Assembly: GCA_002070955.1 (NCBI GenBank)
Contig: MWEK01000004.1
Span: 124,001 to 188,000, forward strand
Source of the DNA: Planctomycetes bacterium ADurb.Bin069
GTDB lineage: Bacteria > Planctomycetota > UBA8108 > UBA8890 > UBA8898
Reading direction: 5' to 3'
DNA length: 64,000 nucleotides
This document shows positions 8,280 to 16,801 of this stretch, in pieces. Positions within the stretch are counted from its first letter, which is position 1, and each line of letters starts with the position of its first letter. The position numbers and the translations under genes were made by a program. The notes under the pieces were generated by a model. The model saw nothing but the letters and a program-made list of their open reading frames with translations. It did no database searches and was not told where the DNA came from.

Positions 8280-10670
8280 CTATCCCTCGGCCCTGGCTTT
8301 CTTGGATTCCCATTCCTCGAGGGTGTAGTACACCTCGCGGGCCTTGCTGCCCTTGAACGGCCCGAGAATGCCCTCCTCGGCCATCATGTCGATGAGGCGC
8401 GAGGCGCGGGTGTAGCCCACTTCGAGGCGGCGCTGGAGCAGCGTCGCCGAGCCGCGCTGCGTCTCCAGCACGATGCGCACCGCCTCGTCGTAGAGCTGGT
8501 CGCGCTCGCTGGGCGGCTCGTCGGCGGCGCCGCCGGGCTCGTTCTGCAGCTCCTGGTCGAACTCGGCCTCGGCCTGGGACTTGACGAAGTCGACGACCGC
8601 GCGGATCTCCCGGTCGGAGACGAAGCAGCTCTGGACGCGGCGCAGGTCCGAGGCGCCCGGCGGCAGGAAGAGCATGTCGCCGCGGCCGAGCAGCGCCTCG
8701 GCTCCGTTGCGGTCAAGGATGGTGCGCGAGTCGACCTTCGAGGAGACTTGGAAGGAGATGCGGCACGGCATGTTGCTCTTGATGAGGCCCGTGATCACGT
8801 CCACCGAGGGGCGCTGCGTGGCGAGAATCACGTGGATGCCCACGGCGCGCGACTTCTGCGCCAGGCGGATGATGAAAGCCTCGGCGTCCTTCCCGCCGGT
8901 CATCATGAGGTCGGCCAGCTCATCCACGATCAGGACGATGTAGGGCAGGAAGGTGGGGAACTTCTCGATCTCGATGTCGGTGAGCTTGCCCTCGATGCGG
9001 CTCAAGATCTCCTTCTTGCCGAGCTTGTTGAAGGCGACGATGTTGCGCACCGCCGCCTGGGAGAGGATTTCGTAGCGCTCCTCCATCTTGCCGGCGAGCC
9101 AGGCGAGCGCGGCGGGCGCCTTCTTCATGTCCGTCACGACGGGGCACAGAAGATGGGGGATGTCGGCGAAGTCCGAGAGTTCGACCATCTTCGGGTCGAC
9201 GAGGATCATCTTGAGCTCCTCGGGCGAGCGCGTCATGAGGCTCGTGATGATGGAAGCGTTCAAGCACACGGACTTGCCCGAGCCCGTCGCGCCGGCGATG
9301 AGCACGTGCGGCATCATCGTCAGGTCGCTGATCACGGGGTGTCCCGCGCCGTCCTTGCCCAGGAGGAGGGGGATCTCGTGGCGGCTGGCGCGGTAGACGT
9401 CGGACTGGAGCAGCTCCCTGAGGCCCACGATGGCGCGCTGCGGGTTGGGGACCTCGATGCCCACCGTGTTCTTCCCCGGCACGGGGGCGACGATGCGGAT
9501 TCGCCGCGCCTTGAGGGCCATCGCCAGCTCGTTGGCGAGGTTGGAGATGCGGTGGACCTTGATGCCGGGGGCCAGCAGGATCTCGTACTGCGTGATCACG
9601 GGGCCGCATTGGATCTCGACCACCTGGCCGTCGATCTTGAAGCTCTGGAGCGTCTCCTCGATCTTCTGCGCGATCTGCTTGAGCTGCTCGGGATTCTGGG
9701 CCGCCGAGGGCGGCGGCGGCGGATCGAGGAGTTCGATGCTCGGGAGCGTGTAGCCGCCGCGCTTCTGGCTGCCGGCGCCCTTCTTGGAGGAGGGGCGCGC
9801 CTCGGAATCCGCGCCCAGGCGGATGGTGAGGGCGGCCTTGGCGGCCGCGGGCGCGCCGTCCTCTTCCTCGAGCGGCTCAATGTCCTCGACGTCCTCCTCG
9901 CCGCCGGCCGCGGGCAGGTCGGGCGTTTCCACGCGGCCCGCGGCGCCGCTCTCCCGGCCGGTGATGACCTTGAGCGGCGCGCGGGCGGGCGGCGCGGGCG
10001 CGGCGCCGCGCCGGAGCAGCGCGCGGATTTTGGCGGCGATCGCCGCGCCGGCCGCGGTCAAGGCGGCCCGCGCGCGCTTCAACCGGCCGGCGCCGCGCAG
10101 GAGGGCCAGGCTTCCGCGCGCGCAGGACATTAGGCCGCGGCCGGCCGTTCGGATCAGCCTGAGGAAGTAGCTCTCCGACGGCGCGAAGAAGATGTCGGTG
10201 ATGAGGGTGACGGCGGCGACGAAGACGCCGCCGGTGGCCAGGAACGCTCCCATGAAACCGAGGTAGTTGTCGGCGCCGCGGCCGAGCCAGCGGCCGAAGG
10301 CGCCCCCCGCGATGAACGGCCCTTCGTACGAGCCGCCGCGGCCGCGCAGGAGGTGCTCGAGCACGGCCAGGGCCGCGCAAAAGAGAAGCGCGCCCGCGAT
10401 GCGCACGGCGGGCATGCGCACGGTCTTCTTGCCCAAAAGAACGACGCCGAGGGAGCCGAGAAGCAACACGGCGCCCAGCGCCCCCGTCAGGCCGAGCAGC
10501 AGGCGCATGTGAACGGCGATCCATTCCCCGAGAGGCCCGCAGGAGTTGTCGCCGCGGGGCGGTTCGGCCAGGCTGCCTCCCCCGGTGAGCGTCGCCGCGA
10601 AGAGGAATAAGGCGACCATGAGGGTCAGAAACCCGATGAGTTTGCTCAAAAGCGTCCTGGTGTCGCGCAC
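8280..10670 (-). CDS. ftsK: DNA translocase FtsK/SpoIIIE
   Basis: The frame stays open far upstream, but the GTG at 10670 (GAGGAA upstream, 796 residues) begins the first membrane helix TLLSKLIGFLTLMVALFLFAA. The N-terminal ~190 residues hold about four membrane helices, then a Pro/Ala-rich linker, then the motor. Walker A GATGSGKS is near residue 460 and Walker B LIVDELADLMM near 583. The C-terminal gamma winged helix (SATLLQRRLEVGYTRASRLIDMMAEEGILG) reads KOPS-like polar DNA sequences. FtsK pumps chromosome ends across the septum at division. It is the first gene of the ftsK-rimO-pgsA-pgpA unit. Confidence 0.96.
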   Translation of the reverse strand: MRDTRTLLSKLIGFLTLMVALFLFAATLTGGGSLAEPPRGDNSCGPLGEWIAVHMRLLLGLTGALGAVLLLGSLGVVLLGKKTVRMPAVRIAGALLFCAALAVLEHLLRGRGGSYEGPFIAGGAFGRWLGRGADNYLGFMGAFLATGGVFVAAVTLITDIFFAPSESYFLRLIRTAGRGLMSCARGSLALLRGAGRLKRARAALTAAGAAIAAKIRALLRRGAAPAPPARAPLKVITGRESGAAGRVETPDLPAAGGEEDVEDIEPLEEEDGAPAAAKAALTIRLGADSEARPSSKKGAGSQKRGGYTLPSIELLDPPPPPSAAQNPEQLKQIAQKIEETLQSFKIDGQVVEIQCGPVITQYEILLAPGIKVHRISNLANELAMALKARRIRIVAPVPGKNTVGIEVPNPQRAIVGLRELLQSDVYRASRHEIPLLLGKDGAGHPVISDLTMMPHVLIAGATGSGKSVCLNASIITSLMTRSPEELKMILVDPKMVELSDFADIPHLLCPVVTDMKKAPAALAWLAGKMEERYEILSQAAVRNIVAFNKLGKKEILSRIEGKLTDIEIEKFPTFLPYIVLIVDELADLMMTGGKDAEAFIIRLAQKSRAVGIHVILATQRPSVDVITGLIKSNMPCRISFQVSSKVDSRTILDRNGAEALLGRGDMLFLPPGASDLRRVQSCFVSDREIRAVVDFVKSQAEAEFDQELQNEPGGAADEPPSERDQLYDEAVRIVLETQRGSATLLQRRLEVGYTRASRLIDMMAEEGILGPFKGSKAREVYYTLEEWESKKARAEG

Positions 10671-10757
10671 GTGAATTCCGTTCCTCGTGGGCCGCGCCGC
10701 CGCTTCGCGCCCGGCGTCGTCTCGGCTCGTCCGCGGTTCCGGGCCCGTCGCCCCGCA

Positions 10758-10786
10758 ATCTTGCCACATCAGGGGCGCGAGGTCAA
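10758..10786 (-). promoter_or_regulatory. sigma70-like promoter of the ftsK operon
   Basis: Read on the minus strand: TTGACC (10786-10781), 17 bp, CAAGAT (10763-10758). The start of transcription would be about 80 bases upstream of the ftsK GTG. Confidence 0.5.
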
Positions 10787-10904
10787 ACGAAAGCACGCGC
10801 CCTTGCCCGCCGGCTCCGCGGGGGTACGATTGCCTGCGCAAGGCCCGCCGCCGTTCGGCCGCGGCGGCCAGTCCCAGAAGGCGAACACCGGGAAACCCGA
10901 GGGC

Positions 10905-12176
10905 ATGGAGCAGCCGCACGCGCCGCCGCCACCCGCATCTCCGCCGCTCTCGCGCACGGCCTGGCTCGTCGTCGGCCTGCTCATGCCGGTGGCGCTCCTG
11001 AACTACCTCGATCGCCAGATGCTCGCGTCGATGAAGTTCTCCGTCATGGCCGCCATCCCCAGTATCGGCACCGAGGAGAACTGGGGTTTCATGTTGGGCC
11101 AGTTCAAGTGGGTCTATGCCTTCCTGAGCCCGATCGGCGGGTACGTGGCCGACCGCTTCAGCCGGCGCTTCACCATCTGCGGGAGCCTTTTCGTGTGGTC
11201 GGCGGTGACGTGGTGGACCGGACACGTCGCGAGCTACACGGAGCTGCTCTGGGCCCGCTCGCTCATGGGGATCAGCGAGGCGTTCTACATCCCGGCGGCG
11301 CTGGCGCTCATTGCGGACTACCACCTCGGCGCCACGCGTTCGCGCGCCGTGGGGCTGCACCAGATGGCGATCTACGGCGGCGTGATCGCCGGCGGCTTCG
11401 GCGGCTACGTGGCCGACGCGCCCGCGCTGGGCTGGCGGTTCGCCTTCGACGCCTGCGGCCTGTTCGGCATGCTGTACGCAGTGCCGCTCGTCCTGCTCCT
11501 GCGCGACGCGCCGGGGGCGGGGATCGCCGCCGCGGGTCCGGGGCTTTCGCCGGCGCGCGCCGCGCGGCAACTGCTCACGAACGTCTTTTTCGTCCTGCTG
11601 GTTCTGTACTTCACCCTGCCGGCGCTGGCCGGTTGGGTGGTGCGCGACTGGATGCCGGCCATCCTCAAGGAGCGGTTCGCCGTCGGCCAGGGCCAGGCCG
11701 GCGTCGCGGCCACCCTGTACTGGCAGGTCGCCGCCGTCGGGGGCGCGCTCGGCGGCGGCTGGCTGGCGGATCGCTGGATGCGGCGGCGCGACCGCGGCCG
11801 CATCTACGTGAGCGCCATCGGCATGAGCCTCATCGTTCCGGCGATCTTCGGGGTGGGCAACGCCGGCACCCTCGCGGCGGCCGTGGCGTTCCTGCTCCTG
11901 TTCGGCCTCGGCTGGGGGTTCTTCGACTGCAACAACATGCCGATCCTCTGCCAGATCGTACGGCCGGAGCTGCGCGCCACCGGCTACGGAATCATGAACC
12001 TGGTGAGCATAAGCTGCGGCGGCCTCGCCGACTGGGGTTTCGGCGTCCTGCGCGACCGCCAGGTTCCGATCGACGTGATCTTCGGCTTGTTCGCGGGCGT
12101 CGCGGTTGTCTCCGTCGTGCTGGTGCTGCTCATCAGGCCGCGCAAGGAGCTAATCGCCGGGGAGCGGGGCTTGTAG
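10905..12176 (+). CDS. MFS transporter, anion:cation symporter-like
   Basis: From the ATG at 10905 the protein has 423 residues and about 12 hydrophobic helices. The first loop contains NYLDRQMLA, the hallmark of MFS sugar-acid and organic-anion transporters (ExuT/ACS type), followed by the loop 2-3 motif GGYVADRFSRR, a variant of G-x3-D-R/K. A second inner-loop motif, GGGWLADRWMRRR, starts the C-terminal half. A hexuronate, other sugar-acid or organic-anion substrate is plausible and fits the glycan-degradation theme nearby, but sequence alone does not fix it. A weak GAGGG precedes the start. The gene is divergent from ftsK and convergent with the GH172 gene. Confidence 0.88.
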   Translation: MEQPHAPPPPASPPLSRTAWLVVGLLMPVALLNYLDRQMLASMKFSVMAAIPSIGTEENWGFMLGQFKWVYAFLSPIGGYVADRFSRRFTICGSLFVWSAVTWWTGHVASYTELLWARSLMGISEAFYIPAALALIADYHLGATRSRAVGLHQMAIYGGVIAGGFGGYVADAPALGWRFAFDACGLFGMLYAVPLVLLLRDAPGAGIAAAGPGLSPARAARQLLTNVFFVLLVLYFTLPALAGWVVRDWMPAILKERFAVGQGQAGVAATLYWQVAAVGGALGGGWLADRWMRRRDRGRIYVSAIGMSLIVPAIFGVGNAGTLAAAVAFLLLFGLGWGFFDCNNMPILCQIVRPELRATGYGIMNLVSISCGGLADWGFGVLRDRQVPIDVIFGLFAGVAVVSVVLVLLIRPRKELIAGERGL

Positions 12177-12224
12177 CGCCTGGAACGTCGCCGGGCGCGG
12201 CGGCGCGGGCGGCTTTCCCGCCGC

Positions 12225-14471
12225 CTACCGTTTCACGGGAGTGAGGACGATCGCATCCAGGCCCGCGCGGTATCCCTGCGACGCGTCGTTGCGGCCCGCC
12301 GCCTCCAGGCGAAGCACGGACGGAACGTCCCGGAGCTCGACCTCGCCGCACGGCACGGTCTTGATGCCCAGCTTGGGCGTGAAGGCATCGATGGCCGAGG
12401 CGAGTCTCCGCCCGTCGAGGCTCAGGGCGAGGATTCCGTAGTCCCGCGAGGTGACGAGGCGGGCGTCGAGCCGGTAGCGGCCCGGGGCCTGCGGCGGAAG
12501 CTCGAGGTCGACGCGCGCGCCCTCCTCCCGAAAAGGCACGAAGAGGAGCTTTCCGCCCGAGAGCGGCGGCGCGGCGTTGATGTCGAGCGCCTGGACGACA
12601 GGCGCGACGCCCGCGTCCGCCGCCGCGACCTGGAGCGCCTCGCCCTCGCAAGCGCCGGGCATTACATAAGGGCTCGGCCAGTTGCCGATCCAGCCGCCCG
12701 GAGCCCGCGAATTGCCGTGGACCGAGTAGACATCGAACGCGGCGGGGAGAAAGCGGCCCGGCGCCTCGTACCGATAGCTCTGGCCCCACGGGTCGCGGGC
12801 GACGGCGCCGAGATCCTCCAGCGCGCGCGGATAAGCGCCCGTTGCCCGACGATAGCCCTCGATGCGCGCCGCCAAGGCGGCGACCGCCGTCCGCGCCTCC
12901 GCGATTCTGGCCGCGAAGAGCGCCGCCTCCTCGGCGAGATAACGCTGCATCCAGCCGTGGAGATCGTCCCACGGGAATCTCCGGATCGAGATGCCGTCAA
13001 GATCGCAGGTCGCGGCGCCGGCGCTCTCGAAGCGCACGACGTATTTCCCCGGCTCGAGCGCGTGAATTCCGACCTTCTTCTCCCACCACGTGCCGTAAAG
13101 GAAGCTCTCCGGGTAGTTCTCCCGGCGCGTCACGAAGATGTCGTGGAAACTCATGGCGTCGTCCAGCGCGATGTCGCCGGCGGGCCCGCGCAGGCCGACC
13201 TTCCAGAAATACCTGATTCGGGTCAGGATCTGGTACACCGAGATCGAGTACTTGCCCGCCTCCTCGATGCGGAAGGGGATCTCGAGCCAGCCCCCCGGTC
13301 CGTCGCTCTCGACGTGGAGGGCGCGCTTTTGGTTGGCCACGCGGTTCGACCTTGTCGCGGCCTTGACGCCGGGCGAGGCGCGCAGGCGCTGGTCCTCGCC
13401 GGCCGCTTCGACGAAGACCTCCTTGTTGACGCGTGCCGCGGCCGGCGGGAACGGCTCGGACGGAACGGCGATGTCCTTCTGGTACCAGAAGGCGACCGAA
13501 GAGCAGAAGTCCGGCCGGAACTTGAAGTCGTAGGTCGTTTTCGCGCCGGTCTCGGGATCGACGACGAGAGCGTAGCTCCGCCGCTCGATGTCGACCCGCA
13601 GGGACCGCGTGAAGGTGACGGGAGCCTGAATGTGCCAGCGGTAGGCCGTGAAGCGGCAATCCTCGGCGTTCGGCTCCTTGATCGTCACGCCGGTGTTGGC
13701 GTTGGAGAAGAGGCGCAGGTTCCAGGCGTCGTTGAAGTAGTCCTCGGTCCCCGTGCCCACGATCGACGGCTCCTCCTCCCCGTCGATGTAAAAACGGTCG
13801 TCGGACTCCCCGAACCAGCTCGCGAAGCTCGACTGCAGCGAGAACACCGTGCCCACGTAGTGCCCGGCGCCCTTGCCATCGAAGATCACGTAGGGCGCGA
13901 AGGGCTTGGCGGGAAACTCCTGGCGGTAGCGCGCGTGGAAGTAGCACATGTCGGGCGGCGGCGCCGGGAGTTGCATCCAGTCGAACTGCCAGTAGATGCA
14001 CAGGTCGTGCTTGCCCTCGTTGGCGACCTCGATGCGCGCGCGCGTTCTGAAGGGCATGCGCCAGTAGCAGTTGAGCGCGCGGCCGTACGACGTCACCTGG
14101 ACGGGCAGCGAGTTGAGCTCGGCCCGCATGCCGTTGCCCGCTGCGAAGAAGTCGCCGATCGGCGACTCGACGGACGGAACGGACGCGCCGTCCCAGTACA
14201 TGCGCAGGACGACCGTGCGGTTGAAGCGCCGGTCGCGGCTCGCCAGCGTGAACCACATGTGGCGGATTTCGCCGGGGCCCTCCAGCTCGCAGAGGACCTG
14301 CGTTTCGCCGGGGCCGATGTGATAGGCGTCGTTGTTGGACTCCGGGTCGAAGAGTCCGCTCGAAGCCCGGCGCGCGGTGCCGGGCACGGAGCGGGCGATG
14401 TCCTCCAGGACATCGGCGCGAAGGCAGGCCGCCGCCAAAGCGATGCAGAAACCGATTCGCGATGCGTTCAT
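12225..14471 (-). CDS. secreted GH172 (DUF2961) protein with an inserted pseudopilin-like domain
   Basis: The ATG at 14471 has TGAGG 6 bp upstream and opens a signal peptide (MNASRIGFCIALAAACLRA); an ATG four codons earlier has no ribosome site. Residues ~25-345 match DUF2961/GH172: SSGLFDPESNNDAYHIGPGET, GEIRHMWFT, YWDGASVPSVESPIGDFF, ESDDRFYIDGEEEPSIVGTGTEDYFNDAW and FTAYRWHIQAPVTF. Known GH172 enzymes act on fructofuranosyl or arabinofuranosyl linkages. Residues ~360-510 look like a jelly-roll accessory module. Residues ~515-597 resemble the soluble core of the type II secretion pseudopilin GspG (YRRATGAYP, DPWGQSYRYEAPG, FDVYSVHGN, GGWIGNW) without its N-terminal membrane helix. A last beta-rich module completes 748 residues. 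The substrate is unknown. Confidence 0.85.
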   Translation of the reverse strand: MNASRIGFCIALAAACLRADVLEDIARSVPGTARRASSGLFDPESNNDAYHIGPGETQVLCELEGPGEIRHMWFTLASRDRRFNRTVVLRMYWDGASVPSVESPIGDFFAAGNGMRAELNSLPVQVTSYGRALNCYWRMPFRTRARIEVANEGKHDLCIYWQFDWMQLPAPPPDMCYFHARYRQEFPAKPFAPYVIFDGKGAGHYVGTVFSLQSSFASWFGESDDRFYIDGEEEPSIVGTGTEDYFNDAWNLRLFSNANTGVTIKEPNAEDCRFTAYRWHIQAPVTFTRSLRVDIERRSYALVVDPETGAKTTYDFKFRPDFCSSVAFWYQKDIAVPSEPFPPAAARVNKEVFVEAAGEDQRLRASPGVKAATRSNRVANQKRALHVESDGPGGWLEIPFRIEEAGKYSISVYQILTRIRYFWKVGLRGPAGDIALDDAMSFHDIFVTRRENYPESFLYGTWWEKKVGIHALEPGKYVVRFESAGAATCDLDGISIRRFPWDDLHGWMQRYLAEEAALFAARIAEARTAVAALAARIEGYRRATGAYPRALEDLGAVARDPWGQSYRYEAPGRFLPAAFDVYSVHGNSRAPGGWIGNWPSPYVMPGACEGEALQVAAADAGVAPVVQALDINAAPPLSGGKLLFVPFREEGARVDLELPPQAPGRYRLDARLVTSRDYGILALSLDGRRLASAIDAFTPKLGIKTVPCGEVELRDVPSVLRLEAAGRNDASQGYRAGLDAIVLTPVKR

Positions 14472-14485
14472 GAGAAACCTCATTT

Positions 14486-14516
14486 ACAAGGGCTGCACTC
14501 CTTCACAAGGACTGCA
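14486..14516. repeat. tandem 12-bp repeat in the GH172 leader
   Basis: Two near-identical 12-mers, ACAAGGGCTGCA (14486-14497) and ACAAGGACTGCA (14505-14516), differ at one base and lie 19 bp apart. They sit between the predicted -10 box and the start codon, a place where a repressor or RNA-level control could act. Confidence 0.4.
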
Positions 14517-14545
14517 TTATGCGCGCGTGAGACGGCGCGCAGCAA
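14516..14545 (-). promoter_or_regulatory. possible sigma70-like promoter of the GH172 gene
   Basis: On the minus strand TTGCTG (14545-14540), 18 bp, CATAAT (14521-14516). The -10 box is good, the -35 weak. The 5' end of the -10 region touches the tandem 12-bp repeat. Confidence 0.4.
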
Positions 14546-14570
14546 GGGGGCGTGCCGCACCGCGGCCGCG

Positions 14571-15200
14571 TCAGCGGGCGAGGGCCGACTCGCCCTGAAG
14601 CGCGACATCGACGACGAGGGCGGCGAGCATCTCCTTGGTGAGGTACTCGAAGTGCCACATGCCGCCGCCGCGGGACAGGAGCTGATAGGAGGCGCCGCGG
14701 CTGCCCATGGCCTCGGGGCCGTTGAGAACGATATAGTCCAGATTCTTGCGCGCGAGCTTGCCCGCGGCGCTGGACAGGCCGCCGGCATCCTCCAGCGCGA
14801 AGCCGATGTGCAGGCGCGACCCTTTCTGCGCCCCCGCGCGCTCCATTGTGTCCGGCGCGGGCACCCACCTGACCTCGAGGCCGTCGAGCTTGGGAAGCTT
14901 GCGGGGCGCGCGATGCTCGGGCTGCCAGTCGCATACCGCCGCGGCGCCGATAAGCACGTCCGACTCGGAAAGGCGGGCGAGCACGGCGGCGCACATCTGG
15001 GCGGCGCTGACCACGTTGACCACCTCGATTCCCGGGGGCGGCGCCGCCGACACCGGACCCGCGACGACGACGACTTCCTCGCCGCGGCGGGCGGCCTCCT
15101 CGGCGATGCGGAATCCGGTGGCGCCCGTCGATCCGTTGCTCAGGAACCTGACCGAGTCGAGGTATTCGCGCGTGGGGCCGGTGGTGACGAGGAAGCGCAT
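14571..15200 (-). CDS. coaB: phosphopantothenate--cysteine ligase (stand-alone CoaB)
   Basis: 209 residues corresponding to the C-terminal half of the common CoaBC fusion. The N-terminal TTGPTREYLDSVRFLSNGSTG is the nucleotide-binding signature of CoaB, followed by VVVVAGPVS, IGAAAVCDWQPE, LPKLDGLEVRWVPAPD and IGFALED. Near the end LDYIVLNGPEAMGS replaces the usual LD-IV-N motif. The enzyme joins cysteine to 4'-phosphopantothenate in coenzyme A synthesis. It begins a few bases after the coaC stop and is the last gene of the seven-gene unit starting at tpiA. Confidence 0.9.
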   Translation of the reverse strand: MRFLVTTGPTREYLDSVRFLSNGSTGATGFRIAEEAARRGEEVVVVAGPVSAAPPPGIEVVNVVSAAQMCAAVLARLSESDVLIGAAAVCDWQPEHRAPRKLPKLDGLEVRWVPAPDTMERAGAQKGSRLHIGFALEDAGGLSSAAGKLARKNLDYIVLNGPEAMGSRGASYQLLSRGGGMWHFEYLTKEMLAALVVDVALQGESALAR

Positions 15201-15207
15201 GGAACGG

Positions 15208-15756
15208 TCACCGGACGGCGAACCGGCCGATCGCCGCGAGGATGTCGGCGACCGGCGCGAGGCGCCCGAGGCCGGACTCGCCGCACGCCACCCGTCCCTC
15301 GACGGGGCCGACGAAGTGATAGCCGCGCCGCGCGAGGATCGCGATGTTCTCCTGAACGGCGGCGCTGGCGTACATGCGGCAGTTCATCCCGGGCGCGATG
15401 AGCACCGAACCGGTGAAGGCGAGCGCGGCGAGCGTCAGGTAGTTGTCCGCCAAGCCGTGGGCGAGCTTGGCAATGGTCTGGGCGCTCGCCGGCGCGATCG
15501 CCAGCAAGGCGGCCTCGCGCGTGACGGCGGTGTGATCCAGGCCGTCGAGGGGCTGCGGCGGGTCGACGTAGGTCAGGACCGGCTGGCGCGTGACCGCGGT
15601 GAAGGACAGCGGCTGCACGAATTCCCGCGCCGCCGCGGTCATGATCGTCAGGACGCGCCAGCCCTCCTGGGCGAGCGCCGAGGCAAGCTCGACGGCGCGA
15701 AAGGCGGCCACGGATCCCGTGACCCCGAGAAGCAGCGTCCGGCCGGCCTCGGCCAC
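15208..15756 (-). CDS. coaC: phosphopantothenoylcysteine decarboxylase (stand-alone CoaC)
   Basis: 182 residues of the flavin-dependent HFCD family, equal to the N-terminal half of CoaBC. It shows LLLGVTGSVAAFRAVEL, a catalytic-type histidine in LDHTAVTREA, IAPASAQTIAKLAHGLADNYL, the substrate-clamp APGMNCRMYASAAVQENIAIL and CGESGLGRLAP. It decarboxylates phosphopantothenoylcysteine to phosphopantetheine using FMN. The GTG start lies 3 bp after the rpoZ stop. In most bacteria coaC and coaB are one gene; here a stop codon and new start separate them, both intact. Confidence 0.9.
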   Translation of the reverse strand: MAEAGRTLLLGVTGSVAAFRAVELASALAQEGWRVLTIMTAAAREFVQPLSFTAVTRQPVLTYVDPPQPLDGLDHTAVTREAALLAIAPASAQTIAKLAHGLADNYLTLAALAFTGSVLIAPGMNCRMYASAAVQENIAILARRGYHFVGPVEGRVACGESGLGRLAPVADILAAIGRFAVR

Positions 15757-15759
15757 GGG

Positions 15760-16173
15760 CTACTCCTCGTCTCCGTCGAAGGTGTCCATATCGTCGTCGT
15801 TGCCGAGGGACGGCTGCAGGATGGTGGTGAGCTCCTTGAGGCGCTCTTCCTTGATCTTCTTGAGCTCCTCGCCGAAGATATCGATTTCCGGCGCGCCGTC
15901 CTTCTGCAGGGCCTCGGCCGCCTCCTCCATGGTCGTATCGAGCTCGGACTTGGGCGCGAGCGCGATCTTATCGGCGAGAATCTCCTTGACAATGAGCTTG
16001 ACGAGCTCCTGCGGCTTGGGCGGACCGGAGGGGCGCGCCGCCGGCCGGTCGGGCTCGACCAGCGCCTTGACGCCGCGGTTCAGCTCGACCAAGCGGCGCT
16101 GAATCAGCGTGGTGAGCTTGAACTTCCCGCCCAGCTTCTCGACCAGGAGTTCCTCAGTGTCGATATCGAGCAT
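15760..16173 (-). CDS. rpoZ: DNA-directed RNA polymerase omega subunit with acidic tail
   Basis: 137 residues. The omega core is at residues ~10-75: GGKFKLTTLIQRRLVELNRG, then ALVEPD, then a helix ELVKLIVKEILADKIAL matching the conserved EI-x-x-GK/DKI region. Gene order yicC-gmk-rpoZ-coaBC supports the call. Residues ~78-137 are an extra highly charged tail ending DDDMDTFDGDEE, absent from the short E. coli protein. Omega helps fold and assemble the beta-prime subunit. The gene is between gmk and coaC, 30 bp from gmk. Confidence 0.82.
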   Translation of the reverse strand: MLDIDTEELLVEKLGGKFKLTTLIQRRLVELNRGVKALVEPDRPAARPSGPPKPQELVKLIVKEILADKIALAPKSELDTTMEEAAEALQKDGAPEIDIFGEELKKIKEERLKELTTILQPSLGNDDDMDTFDGDEE

Positions 16174-16203
16174 GGCGTACCTCTCGTGTCGTCGTGTATC
16201 GCT

Positions 16204-16785
16204 TCAAGGCGTGTCCGGCGGATCCGCGCCGCGCCGCGCCGCGATCAAGGCGGCGATCGCGGCGGCCGCGCGCTCGGAGACGTCGTTCACAACCACATGG
16301 TCGTACTCGTGCCGCGCCGCGAGTTCGCGCTCGGCTTCCCCGAGACGTCCGGCAAGCTCCTCCGGGTTCTCCCGGGCGCGCCCGCGGAGCCGTTCCCGCA
16401 GCGCCGCCGCATCGGGCGGCGCGATAAACACATACATCGCCGGCAGTCCGGTCTGTCTGACGAGGCGTGCGCCCTGCACATCGAGAAGAAGCAGAATCGT
16501 CCTCCCCCGGGCTAGATGTAGGCGGACGTCGTCCAAAGGCGTTCCGTAAAGAAAATCAAACACCCGAGCATACTCGAGAAAATACCGGGAGTCAATCCTA
16601 CGCCGAAACTCCTCTTCGGTGAGAAAATGATAATCTCGACCGGGGATTTCGCCCGGTTTGGCGGGTCTGGTGGTGGCGGTCGTGAGGCGCATGGCCGCGC
16701 CGCGGGCGACCAGAAGATCGGCGATCGTGCTCTTGCCGACCCCGGAGGGGCCCGAGATCACGACCAGAAGACCTTCGCCGCGCAT
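16204..16785 (-). CDS. gmk: guanylate kinase
   Basis: 193 residues with the P-loop GPSGVGKST at 12-20, the GMP-binding TTATTRPAKPGEIPGRDYHFLTEEEF region, FLEYARVF and a lid plus LLLDVQGARLVR. These are diagnostic of guanylate kinase, which phosphorylates GMP to GDP with ATP. It directly follows yicC (16 bp gap) and precedes rpoZ, an arrangement conserved in many bacteria. Confidence 0.97.
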   Translation of the reverse strand: MRGEGLLVVISGPSGVGKSTIADLLVARGAAMRLTTATTRPAKPGEIPGRDYHFLTEEEFRRRIDSRYFLEYARVFDFLYGTPLDDVRLHLARGRTILLLLDVQGARLVRQTGLPAMYVFIAPPDAAALRERLRGRARENPEELAGRLGEAERELAARHEYDHVVVNDVSERAAAAIAALIAARRGADPPDTP

Positions 16786-16801
16786 GTCCCTCCCGGGCCT
16801 G

